A program made the translations under genes and the position numbers. Shown one piece after another: positions 1-8,473 of a stretch of DNA of 64,000 nt (positions within the stretch are counted from its first letter, which is position 1; every line of letters starts with the position of its first letter). This DNA is from Cacconaster sp045642485. GTDB lineage: Bacteria > Bacteroidota > Bacteroidia > Bacteroidales > UBA932. The DNA is taken from assembly GCA_045642485.1 (NCBI GenBank), contig JAZUIV010000012.1, forward strand, positions 1 to 64,000. The letters run 5' to 3'. The notes beneath the pieces are model-generated. The model had not been told where the DNA came from. It did not search any database and saw nothing but the letters and a program-made list of their open reading frames with translations.

Positions 1-1008
1 GCCGGTGACGTGACGGCAAGGTCTATCGGAGGCCGCACGATTCTCAATCACAAAGCATATCAGTCAAAAGTTAAGACTCCTGCTCAGGCAGTCTCACGTA
101 ATACTCTGTCCAAAGTTTCCCGGGCATATAAGCAGCTCACCGATTCCCAAATGAGAGCCTGGGGAACTTTGGCTGAGCATCTCAAGGGCATATCCACATT
201 CGGCAAGGCGGCAGAGATGACCGCACACAACGCATTCGTCCGCATCAATGCCAACCGCCAGATGGCCGGTGAGGGTATGCTCGTTGATGCTCCGGACTAT
301 CTCAACGATATCCCGGAAGTCGAGTATGATGAAATCTGGGTAACACCGCTCCGAGTCCTGATGACTGGCATTGTCAATCCCACTGGAACCTACAAGCTGG
401 TCGTGAAGATGTCTGCAGGTCAGGGAGTCGGCATAAGTTCCGGCTGGAGCAAGACCGTAATCGTTACTCCAGGTATGGCCGACAACTGGGGTGATGCCGC
501 ACTCACCCAGCTCTACACCGAGAAGATCGGATTTATGCCGAAAGTCGGAGACAAGGTCTTCATCGAGCTCTACTGGCTTGACCCGGCCACCGGGTTTGTC
601 GGTGAGATTATGCGCGTGACTCGATTCTGCATTTCAGAGGAGCAGGCTCACGAGGAGGGCTTTACCGAGAGGATGGAATACACCCTCGACAATGTCTCTC
701 CGGAGAGTCACGTTTCCAAACTGGATATGGACTTCAGCACAGGGGCTCCCGCTATGGCACTTGACTCAATCTGCCTCGGGCACAGTAACGTTGCCTCATC
801 CGAGATATATCCGAACGAGAGATTCACAAGCGATATGAACGGGTTCAGTTTTGTTCTGGGTCGTGGCGCTGACGGTAATCGTGTAACCGTCCAGTCTTAT
901 ATGGTTCAGTTCATCAACTGGGGAGAGCATTACATTATGGTTGCTCATCGTGGTGGCTACTATGTCAAACCATCCGAAGTCTTCGGTACCGGAGTGTATT
1001 ACAAATAA
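1..1008 (+). CDS. Phage/mobile-element structural-like protein, 5' partial
   Basis: The reading frame is open from base 1, so the true start lies outside the window. The GTG at 10 is only the first in-frame start-like codon. Residues encoded before it (A-G-D) continue the alignment with the protein at 2511-3215, which supports a truncated entry. Both proteins share an N-terminal module with a 'LT-x-x-Q-x-x-AW' core and then a central part with 'GIS..(W/Y)SK' and a closing 'D/N-x-ATG-x-x-G-(E/D)-x-(M/L)' pattern. This copy carries about 110 extra C-terminal residues. The type of protein (small AW-containing modules beside lysis genes) suggests a virion or appendage component, but I do not recognise a named family. 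It sits directly before an unknown gene, a holin-like gene and a spanin-like gene on the same strand. Confidence 0.6.
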   Translation, partial: AGDVTARSIGGRTILNHKAYQSKVKTPAQAVSRNTLSKVSRAYKQLTDSQMRAWGTLAEHLKGISTFGKAAEMTAHNAFVRINANRQMAGEGMLVDAPDYLNDIPEVEYDEIWVTPLRVLMTGIVNPTGTYKLVVKMSAGQGVGISSGWSKTVIVTPGMADNWGDAALTQLYTEKIGFMPKVGDKVFIELYWLDPATGFVGEIMRVTRFCISEEQAHEEGFTERMEYTLDNVSPESHVSKLDMDFSTGAPAMALDSICLGHSNVASSEIYPNERFTSDMNGFSFVLGRGADGNRVTVQSYMVQFINWGEHYIMVAHRGGYYVKPSEVFGTGVYYK

Positions 1009-1023
1009 AAAAACTCTTGAGAT

Positions 1024-1758
1024 ATGTTCAATTCAATAAGCAATAATTTCGGTGCTGGAACTATCCAGTTCAAGGATTACCAGACGGAGGACTACATCGT
1101 CCTCAATGCCAAGTTCACATACAACACCACTTCCCCGGAATACCGGGCTGCAGAGGTTCTGGAGATAAAAGTCCCGGACCTGATGCTGTCCCGCTCTGCA
1201 GATACAGGCGTTATGACTAGGTTCATTGACCGCAGGGAATATTACTCCTCTCATATGAACTACGATGGTGGGACCGTCATACGCAGTTGGATCAAGGACA
1301 AGAACACAATCTGTCTGGAGAAGTTTGCTCCTCTGGAGAGAGCGGAAGAAATCACCGTCTATATCCAGGCGATGTATGTCGGCAAGCACAAACGCACTAA
1401 TGCCGAGATGCTCAGAAAGACTTACGTGAACTTCACGCAGCCGACCAAGTATCTCTACACTTCCGATGTGGTTTGTGTGATTGATGAGCACTGGGTATTC
1501 TTGCACGCTCAAATAACCGGAGTTTCTTATGCTTATAGAGATTTGCCGTGGGAAGCCACGATTGAAAATCTTCCTACGGACTTCGCTCTCGACATTCCGT
1601 TCCCCGGTGGCTACAATCAGGGTAACCCGGATATGGACGGTATGCAGGAGGCACATATCGAAAACGGTGTATTTACGAACGAAGAACGTGTTTCCGGTTG
1701 GGGCTCCACCGGCTATGAACCGTTCATATTCTTCTTTGCAGTCAGAGATACTGAATAG
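1024..1758 (+). CDS. Hypothetical protein in late-type module
   Basis: The product has 244 residues. It begins 15 bases after the preceding stop and ends 2 bases before the holin-like gene, so it belongs to the same transcript. There is no signal peptide or membrane segment. The sequence is rich in aromatic and beta-prone stretches and looks like a structural or accessory virion protein. I recognise no family. Function is inferred only from position, between a structural-like protein and lysis-type genes. Confidence 0.6.
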   Translation: MFNSISNNFGAGTIQFKDYQTEDYIVLNAKFTYNTTSPEYRAAEVLEIKVPDLMLSRSADTGVMTRFIDRREYYSSHMNYDGGTVIRSWIKDKNTICLEKFAPLERAEEITVYIQAMYVGKHKRTNAEMLRKTYVNFTQPTKYLYTSDVVCVIDEHWVFLHAQITGVSYAYRDLPWEATIENLPTDFALDIPFPGGYNQGNPDMDGMQEAHIENGVFTNEERVSGWGSTGYEPFIFFFAVRDTE

Positions 1759-1760
1759 CT

Positions 1761-2024
1761 ATGGCCAAGATGACACAGAAAGAGATGACACGCTTGCAGG
1801 GCATTATGGCCGTCGCATCATTCGCGGCAGGCGTGGCCATCGCCTGTGTCTGCCTGTTCCTGGTTCCTCCTCCGGGAGAGATTTCGAACTCTGCCATCAG
1901 CATAGTCAGCGAATTGCTCGTGCTGGCCGGTGCCATCCTAGGTGTCAAGACAAGCTATGATGCCAAGTTCATAAAGATTGAGTCGGATCTGCAGCGGAAA
2001 GTCGATAAGGATTCCGACAAGTAG
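1761..2024 (+). CDS. Small two-helix membrane protein, holin-like
   Basis: This 87-residue protein has two hydrophobic segments, roughly residues 14-36 and 44-62, joined by a short Pro/Gly turn (VPPPGE). It ends in a charged tail with many Lys and Asp residues. Size, topology and the charged C-terminus fit phage holins, which open the inner membrane at lysis. The next gene encodes a spanin-like lipoprotein 10 bases downstream, which strengthens the reading. No family-specific motif is visible, and a small membrane protein of another kind is possible. Confidence 0.5.
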   Translation: MAKMTQKEMTRLQGIMAVASFAAGVAIACVCLFLVPPPGEISNSAISIVSELLVLAGAILGVKTSYDAKFIKIESDLQRKVDKDSDK

Positions 2025-2034
2025 TGTATTCCTG

Positions 2035-2514
2035 ATGAAATACTTTTTTCCACTCATCCTCCTGTTCCTCTCTGTGGCCTGCTCGGTTTCCCGGCAGGTT
2101 ACACCGAGAGAACAAACCACGGTCGAAATCCGCACGGAGACCGTCTATGTTCCGGACACTGTCTATGTCCAATTGCCTGCTGTATCGCAGTCTGTTGAGA
2201 CTTTGGACACTGTATCGGTACTGGAGAACAGATATGCCGTATCAGAAGCATCAGTCTCCGGCAATGTTCTGAAGCATTCTCTGGAAGTCAAACCAGTCAA
2301 AGAGCCCACAATCGTGCAGAAAGAGATTGTCTATCGTGATTCAGTGGTCCTGCAGCAGGTTGACGTTGACCACTACATCGAGTTGCCGGCAGAGCTTACT
2401 CCCTGGCAATCCTTCAAAATCAAACTGGGCGGCTATGCTTTCGCCCTGATAATCATCCTGATAGTAGTCGCGATACTATACGTTATGTTTTACTCAAAAT
2501 TCAAGCTATTATGA
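2035..2514 (+). CDS. Unimolecular-spanin-like lipoprotein
   Basis: I start this gene at ATG 2035, not at the upstream in-frame 1978, because 2035 begins a clear lipoprotein signal: Lys, a hydrophobic core and a lipobox ending VAC-S. The mature protein (about 140 residues) is rich in Val/Thr/Tyr beta-type segments. It ends in one strong transmembrane helix (around residues 132-152) with a short Lys-containing tail. A lipid anchor at the N-terminus plus a C-terminal membrane helix is the architecture of unimolecular spanins such as phage T1 gp11, which link outer and inner membranes and fuse them in lysis. Its stop overlaps the next start (ATGA). An unrelated envelope lipoprotein cannot be excluded. 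Confidence 0.5.
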   Translation: MKYFFPLILLFLSVACSVSRQVTPREQTTVEIRTETVYVPDTVYVQLPAVSQSVETLDTVSVLENRYAVSEASVSGNVLKHSLEVKPVKEPTIVQKEIVYRDSVVLQQVDVDHYIELPAELTPWQSFKIKLGGYAFALIIILIVVAILYVMFYSKFKLL

Positions 2515-3215
2515 AGTACATTCCTTCTATCGCATTCGAGGAAATGTCCGGCAGCGCCAAGGGCGTTACCGCGGCAAAGACTCGTGGACGCAAGTATATC
2601 CGCAATCGCGGATACGGCGGCTCAGTCCGCACTTCTGACCAGGCATCCGTGAAGGCTGTGTTCAAGCAGCTCTCACAGGCTTGGCAGTCTCTCACCAACG
2701 CCCAGATCCTGGCGTGGAACGCCGCTGCGGGAACCGCTGAGGCTCGTTCCGTACTCGGTACCAAGACTAAGATCACCGGTTCCAACCTCTTTATGAGGCT
2801 GAACTACTGGGTTGTCTATTGTGGTGGCTCTGTGATGTCCAACCCTCCGGCTCTTACCGGAGTCGAGGCTCCCGCAGATGCGACCATCACTCTGTCTGCA
2901 ACGGCTTTCACCTTCAAGCTGAGCTCCGTGCCTTCTTCAACCACCAACCTCAAGCTCGTCATCTGCGCTTCCGCTCCTCAGAGCAACGGTATCAGCCGTG
3001 CTTACAGCAAAGCCGCAGAGGTCGGCGAACCTGAGGCTCCTTCCACAACGGCAGTCGACATCAAGTCCGACTACGAGGCCAAGTATGGTGCAGTAGGCGC
3101 CGGTAATCCGAAAGTATTTTTCAAGTACTTTTTCGTGAATACCGCGACCGGTGAGAAATCGGGCGATATGCTTGCAGTAGCCAAGTTCGCTGCTACCAAC
3201 GACGAAAGCGACTAG
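2511..3215 (+). CDS. Phage/mobile-element structural-like protein, paralogue of first gene
   Basis: This 234-residue protein overlaps the preceding stop by four bases. It aligns along its whole length with the truncated protein at 1-1008. Shared features are an N-terminal basic region, then 'LS-x-AW-x-SLT-x-AQ-x-x-AWN', a 'G-x-NLFMRLN' helix, and a C-terminal beta-rich half with 'GISRAYSK' and 'NTATGEKSGDM'. The small 'LT..Q..AW' module is common in phage-encoded proteins. Two copies bracketing lysis-type genes suggest duplication and divergence of a surface or fibre component. The exact role is unknown. Confidence 0.6.
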   Translation: MKYIPSIAFEEMSGSAKGVTAAKTRGRKYIRNRGYGGSVRTSDQASVKAVFKQLSQAWQSLTNAQILAWNAAAGTAEARSVLGTKTKITGSNLFMRLNYWVVYCGGSVMSNPPALTGVEAPADATITLSATAFTFKLSSVPSSTTNLKLVICASAPQSNGISRAYSKAAEVGEPEAPSTTAVDIKSDYEAKYGAVGAGNPKVFFKYFFVNTATGEKSGDMLAVAKFAATNDESD

Positions 3216-3245
3216 CCTATAGGTCGAGAGACCGGTATAAAAGTT

Positions 3246-3280
3246 TTCCCCAGCGACCTTTCACACAGGCGGCTGGGGAA
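3246..3280. terminator. Hairpin between convergent transcripts
   Basis: TTCCCCAGC at 3246-3254 is the exact reverse complement of GCTGGGGAA at 3272-3280, with a 17-base loop. It lies between the plus-strand module ending at 3215 and the minus-strand gene ending at 3323. T-rich bases follow on either side (TTTCAT on plus, AACTTTT on minus), so it may terminate both transcripts. The T-tracts are short. Confidence 0.55.
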
Positions 3281-3322
3281 TTTCATATTCAGCTCAGATT
3301 GTGTTTTTCGCCATTTCCACCA

Positions 3323-4732
3323 TCACTTTTCATCCACTTCCCAATGGCCGCTATAACCGCTGCCGACATAACGGACGTTTTTCATCTTCTTCAAGTGCCT
3401 TTTGATTGTGATTACGCTTTTCCCTGACAGACTGGCCAATTTTTCCGAGGTGATTGACGGGGCGGATTTAATCTGGTTAAGCAACCATTTATCAAGATCA
3501 TTTATTCCTTGGGTATCACCTTGGGTATCAGCTTGAGTATCATCTTGGGTATCAGGCATCGGGAAAGTCACCGTGACAAATCCGTCGTGCTCATACCAGA
3601 ACGGCTCAGGAACGCCTTGCTCCTTGCAGGTCTCAAGAATTCTTCCGACTCCGCTGCCCCAATTTTCAAGGAACGTGGATTTGAAAAGAACATCGGCGAT
3701 GTTGGGATTGTACGGGTGAGAGAAATGCCCCGTCTTTATGTTCTCCGGGGTGATGCCGGCAGCAAGCCTTCCCGGATTTGATATCTCAATTCTGTCGTTG
3801 TATATGGCAATCTGAGGGGTCGTATTATGGAACTCCATAGCCCTGTGACAAAGGCAGTTGATGGTTGCTTCCCTCAAGGCCTCGGCTGGAATTTCAAGTT
3901 TCTCCTCACGTCTCAGGCCCACAATCTTTCCGCTTATGGACAAATGCTTGAACAGGAATTCCATTCCGGCATCCAGAAGCTCGAAGAAGTTGCCTTCAAC
4001 CTTCTTGTTGTCAATAAACTCATTCTTGTCAGTTCCCCTGAAGCGGGCCATCTTCAACCCGAACTGCGAATATGATTTCACCTCCTTGGCAAAGAGAGCG
4101 GCGGCCCCGTTTGTCGGTTTGCCGTCTTTGAGGAGTTTCCATTTTTCAAGAATCATATCCACAGGTTCAACGAGAGCCGCGGCATTCATCCTTCCTCTTT
4201 CAACTCCAAGACGGACAACACCACGAATCTTGCTTTCATCAAGATCTTCGATGGCAAAATTCAACGCCGCTTGATTCTCCCACGCAAACTCTGTAGGATG
4301 AGCATCCTTGAGACGTTCGTTGAACATTTCACGCGGCATAATTTGAGTGGTGCTTTCGCTTCTGATATACGGACATCCGCGATAGGTGAACGGTTCCTTT
4401 CCCCAAGACCACCCGTCGAAATGCATTGCTATGACCTGAAATCCCGGCTTGTCCGGAATGTCAACATACATGACGGGAACATCGAGCCTCGGCTCCAGCC
4501 CGGCAATCGCATTGCCGATATCCTGCCTGGTCGTATCCGTCACCTGCTGACCGATAATCTTCAAAGACGTTGGAGTTATACCGAACATCAGCCATCCTCC
4601 GCCAGCATTCAGGAAGGCGCAGGCGGAATGCATACCGTCTTTCAACTCGCCCGTAGTCTTCTTCAGTTCGAGTGTGCGGGTCTCATCGGTTGATATAATC
4701 TTCTGTATGTCCTCAATAGTCATAGACTTCAA
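3323..4732 (-). CDS. AlbA_2/Schlafen-type ATP-binding regulator
   Basis: The 469-residue protein starts with an AlbA_2 (divergent AAA, Schlafen-like) domain at about residues 10-130. It shows the 'E-x-K' opening and 'FLNAGGGWLMFGI' core. A GHKL-like region follows around 285-400, with 'REATINCLCHRAM', 'IEISNPGRL' and 'NWGSGVGRI'. A short Asp-Thr-Gln repeat linker (four DTQ units near residue 400) leads to a C-terminal winged-helix domain. Proteins of this type are usually annotated as transcriptional regulators or putative DNA-binding ATPases on mobile elements. It is transcribed with the primase-helicase gene upstream and is convergent with the structural module. The biochemical activity is not known. 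Confidence 0.75.
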   Translation of the reverse strand: MKSMTIEDIQKIISTDETRTLELKKTTGELKDGMHSACAFLNAGGGWLMFGITPTSLKIIGQQVTDTTRQDIGNAIAGLEPRLDVPVMYVDIPDKPGFQVIAMHFDGWSWGKEPFTYRGCPYIRSESTTQIMPREMFNERLKDAHPTEFAWENQAALNFAIEDLDESKIRGVVRLGVERGRMNAAALVEPVDMILEKWKLLKDGKPTNGAAALFAKEVKSYSQFGLKMARFRGTDKNEFIDNKKVEGNFFELLDAGMEFLFKHLSISGKIVGLRREEKLEIPAEALREATINCLCHRAMEFHNTTPQIAIYNDRIEISNPGRLAAGITPENIKTGHFSHPYNPNIADVLFKSTFLENWGSGVGRILETCKEQGVPEPFWYEHDGFVTVTFPMPDTQDDTQADTQGDTQGINDLDKWLLNQIKSAPSITSEKLASLSGKSVITIKRHLKKMKNVRYVGSGYSGHWEVDEK

Positions 4733-4878
4733 TGTTTTGATTTACAAATATAATTGATTTTTCCCATACCCCCTTGGCACTTTTGTCATTATTGACACTT
4801 TCAGCCTTCCGGATTCCTGCTTTCTCTACCATCCAAAGTGACAAAAGTGACAATAGTGCCATATAGGGATAGGAATAA

Positions 4879-7140
4879 TTACCGATACTTCTTCTCATAG
4901 TATCCGTGGTCTATTTTCTTGAACAGACTGCTGTTCAACCAGCGTTTGAACGTCCTTTCTCCCATACCGTAACTGTCGGCTATCCGGATTCCGTCACCAG
5001 TCTCGAAGTTGAGGGGTAGAGCCTCGTAGATGCTCTTCTGGACTGATGGCAACGTTTCAACCGGAGAAGTGTAGAAGTTCCTATGCGCCTTCGTCCCGCA
5101 AGCCAGAAAATAATAGCACAAGGCGATGGCTCCGCGCAGACTGTCCTCGCTGATTTCATCCAGCTTGGACTCCTTGCATCCATATTTCATCACCTCAAGC
5201 CCCAGGGCGAGGCGGCCGCAGTACCGGTCCATCTTTGTGGCGATACCGGCGAAGCTGCTGCCGCCGCAGTTCTTCTGGTCGGCCAGCTTGTCGTACCACT
5301 CCTTGAAAATGGCCTTGGCTTGGGCCGACAAAGGCACCACCTTTGGCGTTTCATCAAACGGGAGGTCGAGGATGCGCTTGATAATCCTGTGCCAATTCTT
5401 CGCAATCTTCTCATCGATATCCACGTCATTGAACTTCGGATACTTCACCTTCTCCGGGAAAGCGAACAGCCATCTGTCCATAAAACCGCTCTGCACCTTT
5501 CCACGGGCAAATGCAGGAAGCAGCTCAGGCTGAATGCCGCCGAATACCCCAATGCAGGTGTCGTTGATCTTCACAGGATCCGCGCCGACTCTGTCCACAG
5601 TCACGCCGCCACCAGCGAACAGCTGCGTCCACATCTGCTCATCGCTGCCGCTTCGGTACTTATTGAAACTGTAGATGAAACCGATAAGTTCATCATTGAA
5701 AACAATCAGGCCGCGAGGATTCGCCCTGTGCTGATGAACCAGCACTTCCGGCGTGAAGTCCGACAGGATGAACTGCCTGAACACCGGAGCCTCTGGCGGC
5801 AGCTTCCGTTCCTTGGCCGGTTTCAGCAGCTCTGCATCATACAGAGCCTTGGCCTCAACATAATTGTCATACTCATCATTGTCGCGTTCCCGTATCGGAG
5901 CCAGAGCGAAATCAAAGCAGCTTGTCTTGTTCGTCCCTCTTCCGCCGACGATGGCCAGATACATCAGCGGCTTCTCCCTCCAGCCGCGCTGAAGCTCCAC
6001 AACCGCCGAATTGCCACACGCAAGGCTGGCCACGAACAGCAGGCACGGCGCGATATAATCAATCGGGAAGTTCTGATGCCGGTTTGTCTGCTCGATGATT
6101 TCCTGGATCTTCTTCGGAAACACCTCAACCGGAAACGGAATGCAATCATAATGCGGCACACAATCCGGAATAACCCCGTACTGGTGGCACTTATAGAAGA
6201 AAGTCCCAAGTCCGGGCGAATAGTTCCCAGCCTCGAAACTGCGGAATTTCTTCTCAGTTTCCTCCTCATTGTACTTGCTGGAGAACCTGGACACCCTCTT
6301 GAAAGCGGCCAGACCGTCCTCGCCCTCGTGAGATAACGACAGACCAATGGCCAGCCAGTCCGCATAACTGTCCAGGGCTATGCGCTTCCGCTCCCATTCC
6401 TCGACATACAGTTTTACACGGTTGTTGTCGGTAATGGCCGCCGTATTCGGAGCCTCCTCAATATCCTCGGATTCCTCAAATTCCTCATCCTCATCCGGAA
6501 GGGAAAAGATTTCACAAGAGTCATTGAAATAAGGATTCTCATCGAAACTGATAAAACGCAGCCTGGCCTCATCCCTGCAACTCTCATCCACCTCATAGCC
6601 CAGCAGCTTCATTTCCTTTTCCAGTGCAGAATAATAGCGCCGGTGCTCGTGCCAGTCATCAGTGGCCACAGGCACAATTCCGAACAGGCCTTGGCCGCTT
6701 GCGCTCAAACCGAGATACCAGAAGCACGGCCACTTGGACAGCTCACGCTTTGCGGCCTCCGCGTCATCCAGGTTATCGAAGTCCAGTACGATAAGGGAAT
6801 TGTACGCCGTGATTTTCTCCTCCTTCGGGATAGAAGAAGACCTTGTCTTGATTATGCAGGAAACACACCCTGCAGGGAGCAGTTTCTTTTTCAGGAACGC
6901 CCGTTCCTTCTTGTCGGTGGTACTGCGGATTCTGTTGAGGTCCGGCAGATAATCCCGTCCCAGCTCCAGAAACTCCCGGAGAGTCATAAGATAGAACTCT
7001 CTCGACTCCAGAGAATAGGATTTGCCAAGATGTTCCAGATTCAATCCGACTTTGCCGCCGGTAAAAGCACGGTGGAATACGCACACTCGCGTTTCCCCGA
7101 CAGGCCGGTTCTCCGACCCGATTTTGGTTAGATTTGCCAT
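4879..7140 (-). CDS. VirE-N/BT4734-like primase with DUF3987 helicase-like region
   Basis: The 753-residue protein has an N-terminal BT4734/VirE-N region. Its acidic motif 'LIVLDFDNLDD' near residue 117 and the later 'EARLRFISFDENPYF' resemble archaeo-eukaryotic primase active-site strands. A C-terminal DUF3987 region contains a P-loop variant 'GGRGTNKTS' and a 'GLIVFNDE' Walker-B-like strand. Such proteins are the usual replication or mobilisation primase-helicases of Bacteroidales integrative elements. The N-terminus starts 36 bases after the HTH gene's stop. I infer that it initiates replication of this element. Fine details such as helicase polarity cannot be read from sequence. Confidence 0.75.
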   Translation of the reverse strand: MANLTKIGSENRPVGETRVCVFHRAFTGGKVGLNLEHLGKSYSLESREFYLMTLREFLELGRDYLPDLNRIRSTTDKKERAFLKKKLLPAGCVSCIIKTRSSSIPKEEKITAYNSLIVLDFDNLDDAEAAKRELSKWPCFWYLGLSASGQGLFGIVPVATDDWHEHRRYYSALEKEMKLLGYEVDESCRDEARLRFISFDENPYFNDSCEIFSLPDEDEEFEESEDIEEAPNTAAITDNNRVKLYVEEWERKRIALDSYADWLAIGLSLSHEGEDGLAAFKRVSRFSSKYNEEETEKKFRSFEAGNYSPGLGTFFYKCHQYGVIPDCVPHYDCIPFPVEVFPKKIQEIIEQTNRHQNFPIDYIAPCLLFVASLACGNSAVVELQRGWREKPLMYLAIVGGRGTNKTSCFDFALAPIRERDNDEYDNYVEAKALYDAELLKPAKERKLPPEAPVFRQFILSDFTPEVLVHQHRANPRGLIVFNDELIGFIYSFNKYRSGSDEQMWTQLFAGGGVTVDRVGADPVKINDTCIGVFGGIQPELLPAFARGKVQSGFMDRWLFAFPEKVKYPKFNDVDIDEKIAKNWHRIIKRILDLPFDETPKVVPLSAQAKAIFKEWYDKLADQKNCGGSSFAGIATKMDRYCGRLALGLEVMKYGCKESKLDEISEDSLRGAIALCYYFLACGTKAHRNFYTSPVETLPSVQKSIYEALPLNFETGDGIRIADSYGMGERTFKRWLNSSLFKKIDHGYYEKKYR

Positions 7141-7175
7141 AGTGATGCTCTATTAAAGGGTTCATGATGTCAGGG

Positions 7176-7484
7176 TCAGATTTTCCCTTTGAACCGAGCA
7201 TACCTTCCAATGGCTTTCGTTTCCTTGAGCTTCTTCAGATCGTTGAGGCAGACCGTACGCCTTCCTTCCTCTTTCTTAGTGCGGATGGAATCACCTTTAA
7301 GACGTTCATAAAAGGCCGTGGTCTTGATACCCAGGTATTCACAGGCCTGTTTGATGGAAATGTAAACTTCTTCCTCCTCTCTTTCTTCAACTTTTGTTTT
7401 TGGAGCAACCTCAGTCATCGCCTTGCATACGCTTCTGTACACAACGTCCTCCAAATACTCACCTATAGCGTCAATAGCACTCAT
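7176..7484 (-). CDS. Excisionase-like helix-turn-helix protein
   Basis: I choose the ATG at 7484 (102 residues), because the longer frame upstream encodes low-quality sequence and crosses the promoter region. The C-terminal half has 'VYISIKQACEYLGIKTTAFYERLK', a MerR/excisionase-type helix-turn-helix (HTH_17 class), followed by a basic tail. These proteins commonly act as excisionases or regulators next to VirE primase genes and tyrosine integrases in Bacteroidales elements. It is upstream of the primase-helicase gene, and an inverted repeat in its promoter may be its own operator. Confidence 0.65.
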   Translation of the reverse strand: MSAIDAIGEYLEDVVYRSVCKAMTEVAPKTKVEEREEEEVYISIKQACEYLGIKTTAFYERLKGDSIRTKKEEGRRTVCLNDLKKLKETKAIGRYARFKGKI

Positions 7485-7553
7485 AGTCTCATAATTTGAA
7501 ATTTGACAAAAAGGTTGTGCGCACTCCCTTGCCGGAATACCTTTCCGACAGCG

Positions 7554-7598
7554 CAAAGATGAAAGGGAAATTACGGAATTCCAAACACTTACAAGTGT
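7554..7598 (-). promoter_or_regulatory. Promoter and palindromic operator of HTH gene
   Basis: Read on the minus strand, TTTG (7585-7582) is followed after 20 bases by CATCTTTG (7561-7554), close to the Bacteroidota TTTG/TAnnTTTG promoter pattern. The palindrome ACACTT-AC-AAGTGT at 7585-7598 overlaps the upstream box. It is well placed to bind a repressor or the HTH protein itself. The first base of the -7 box is off consensus. Confidence 0.4.
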
Positions 7599-7695
7599 CG
7601 GGAAATGTAGTGGGATGTAGATATATAAACTGAAACAGGCCCTCTGCCGAGAGCCTGCGCGGAATCGGCTTGTCACCGGATACCGACAAATAATT

Positions 7696-8472
7696 TTATT
7701 TTTCTTTACGGGGATATTTCGCCAAAATCTCTACCAGCTTGTCATTCTTGTGTCCGATAGGGTAGGGATTGCGTGTGAAATGAGCCAATGTCGGACGGCC
7801 GTCTTTGCCATGGAAGCGGAAAATCCTATTCATTACCTCAGCGCTGACTCCGAAATGATTGCCAAAATATGTGGCCTTGTTTACGTGTTCAGTCCAGTCT
7901 CCCTTGTGGCCGATGAATTTGTTGTGAAGCAGAGCATCCTCCAGATCAGAATCCGTAAGCCCGTTGAAATAGCCGGACATTTCCTCGGCGAGTCCCTGGA
8001 GCGGAGTTGTCTTCTTTCCCCGTCCGGAAGAAATGGCATCAAGATCCTCCGCCACCTTGCGCAGCCCTTCACAATACCTTGATGCAATAATCACATATTC
8101 CCTCGATGCCTCGAAATCCCCAAGGACATCGAATGCCGCCGACTCGTTCGCCGTATACTGGCTGTCGAATTCCTCCACGGCCTTGCAGAACGCATCGAAC
8201 TTGCCGATAAAGTCCCGGACCTCCCTCTGCCTGCCGGCATTGCCCTCGATGAGCGGCCACTCGTCATTGATGAAATTGACAGCCCTGAGAAGATTGCCGT
8301 TGAGAATTGCACAATCGCTCTCCAGAACACTGACGCTGCCTTTTATTCCGGATTTTTCCAACGGATCAAGATTATCGCCCCTTACAGCCTTGCTGACAAG
8401 AGCAATATGCCGGAGTGCGGAATCCATCGACTCCGCAACCTCCAGCAACGTGTTTCTGTAAGAATCTCCCAT
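7696..8472 (-). CDS. Hypothetical protein cotranscribed with integrase
   Basis: The start at 8472 leaves one base between it and the integrase stop and gives 258 residues. The longer upstream frame would run inside the integrase gene. The protein is soluble and mostly helical, with a C-terminal part containing 'FIGHKGDWTEHVNKATYFGNHFGVSAEVMNRIFRFHGKDGRPT'-like segments, described here only in outline. I do not recognise a family. The tight coupling suggests a partner of the integrase, for example in directionality control or regulation. That is inference. Confidence 0.6.
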   Translation of the reverse strand: MGDSYRNTLLEVAESMDSALRHIALVSKAVRGDNLDPLEKSGIKGSVSVLESDCAILNGNLLRAVNFINDEWPLIEGNAGRQREVRDFIGKFDAFCKAVEEFDSQYTANESAAFDVLGDFEASREYVIIASRYCEGLRKVAEDLDAISSGRGKKTTPLQGLAEEMSGYFNGLTDSDLEDALLHNKFIGHKGDWTEHVNKATYFGNHFGVSAEVMNRIFRFHGKDGRPTLAHFTRNPYPIGHKNDKLVEILAKYPRKEK

Positions 8473-8473
8473 A

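Noticed and set aside
1033..1656. 207-residue minus-strand open frame
   Set aside because: It is antisense to the hypothetical gene at 1024-1758, which has better spacing and coding character.
1529..1960. 143-residue plus-strand open frame
   Set aside because: It crosses two genes in another frame and is rich in Arg/Cys, typical of a shadow frame.
4713..4898. 61-residue minus-strand open frame between the primase and AlbA_2 genes
   Set aside because: It overlaps the primase 3' end and the AlbA_2 start, has no family-like sequence and is best seen as leader DNA.
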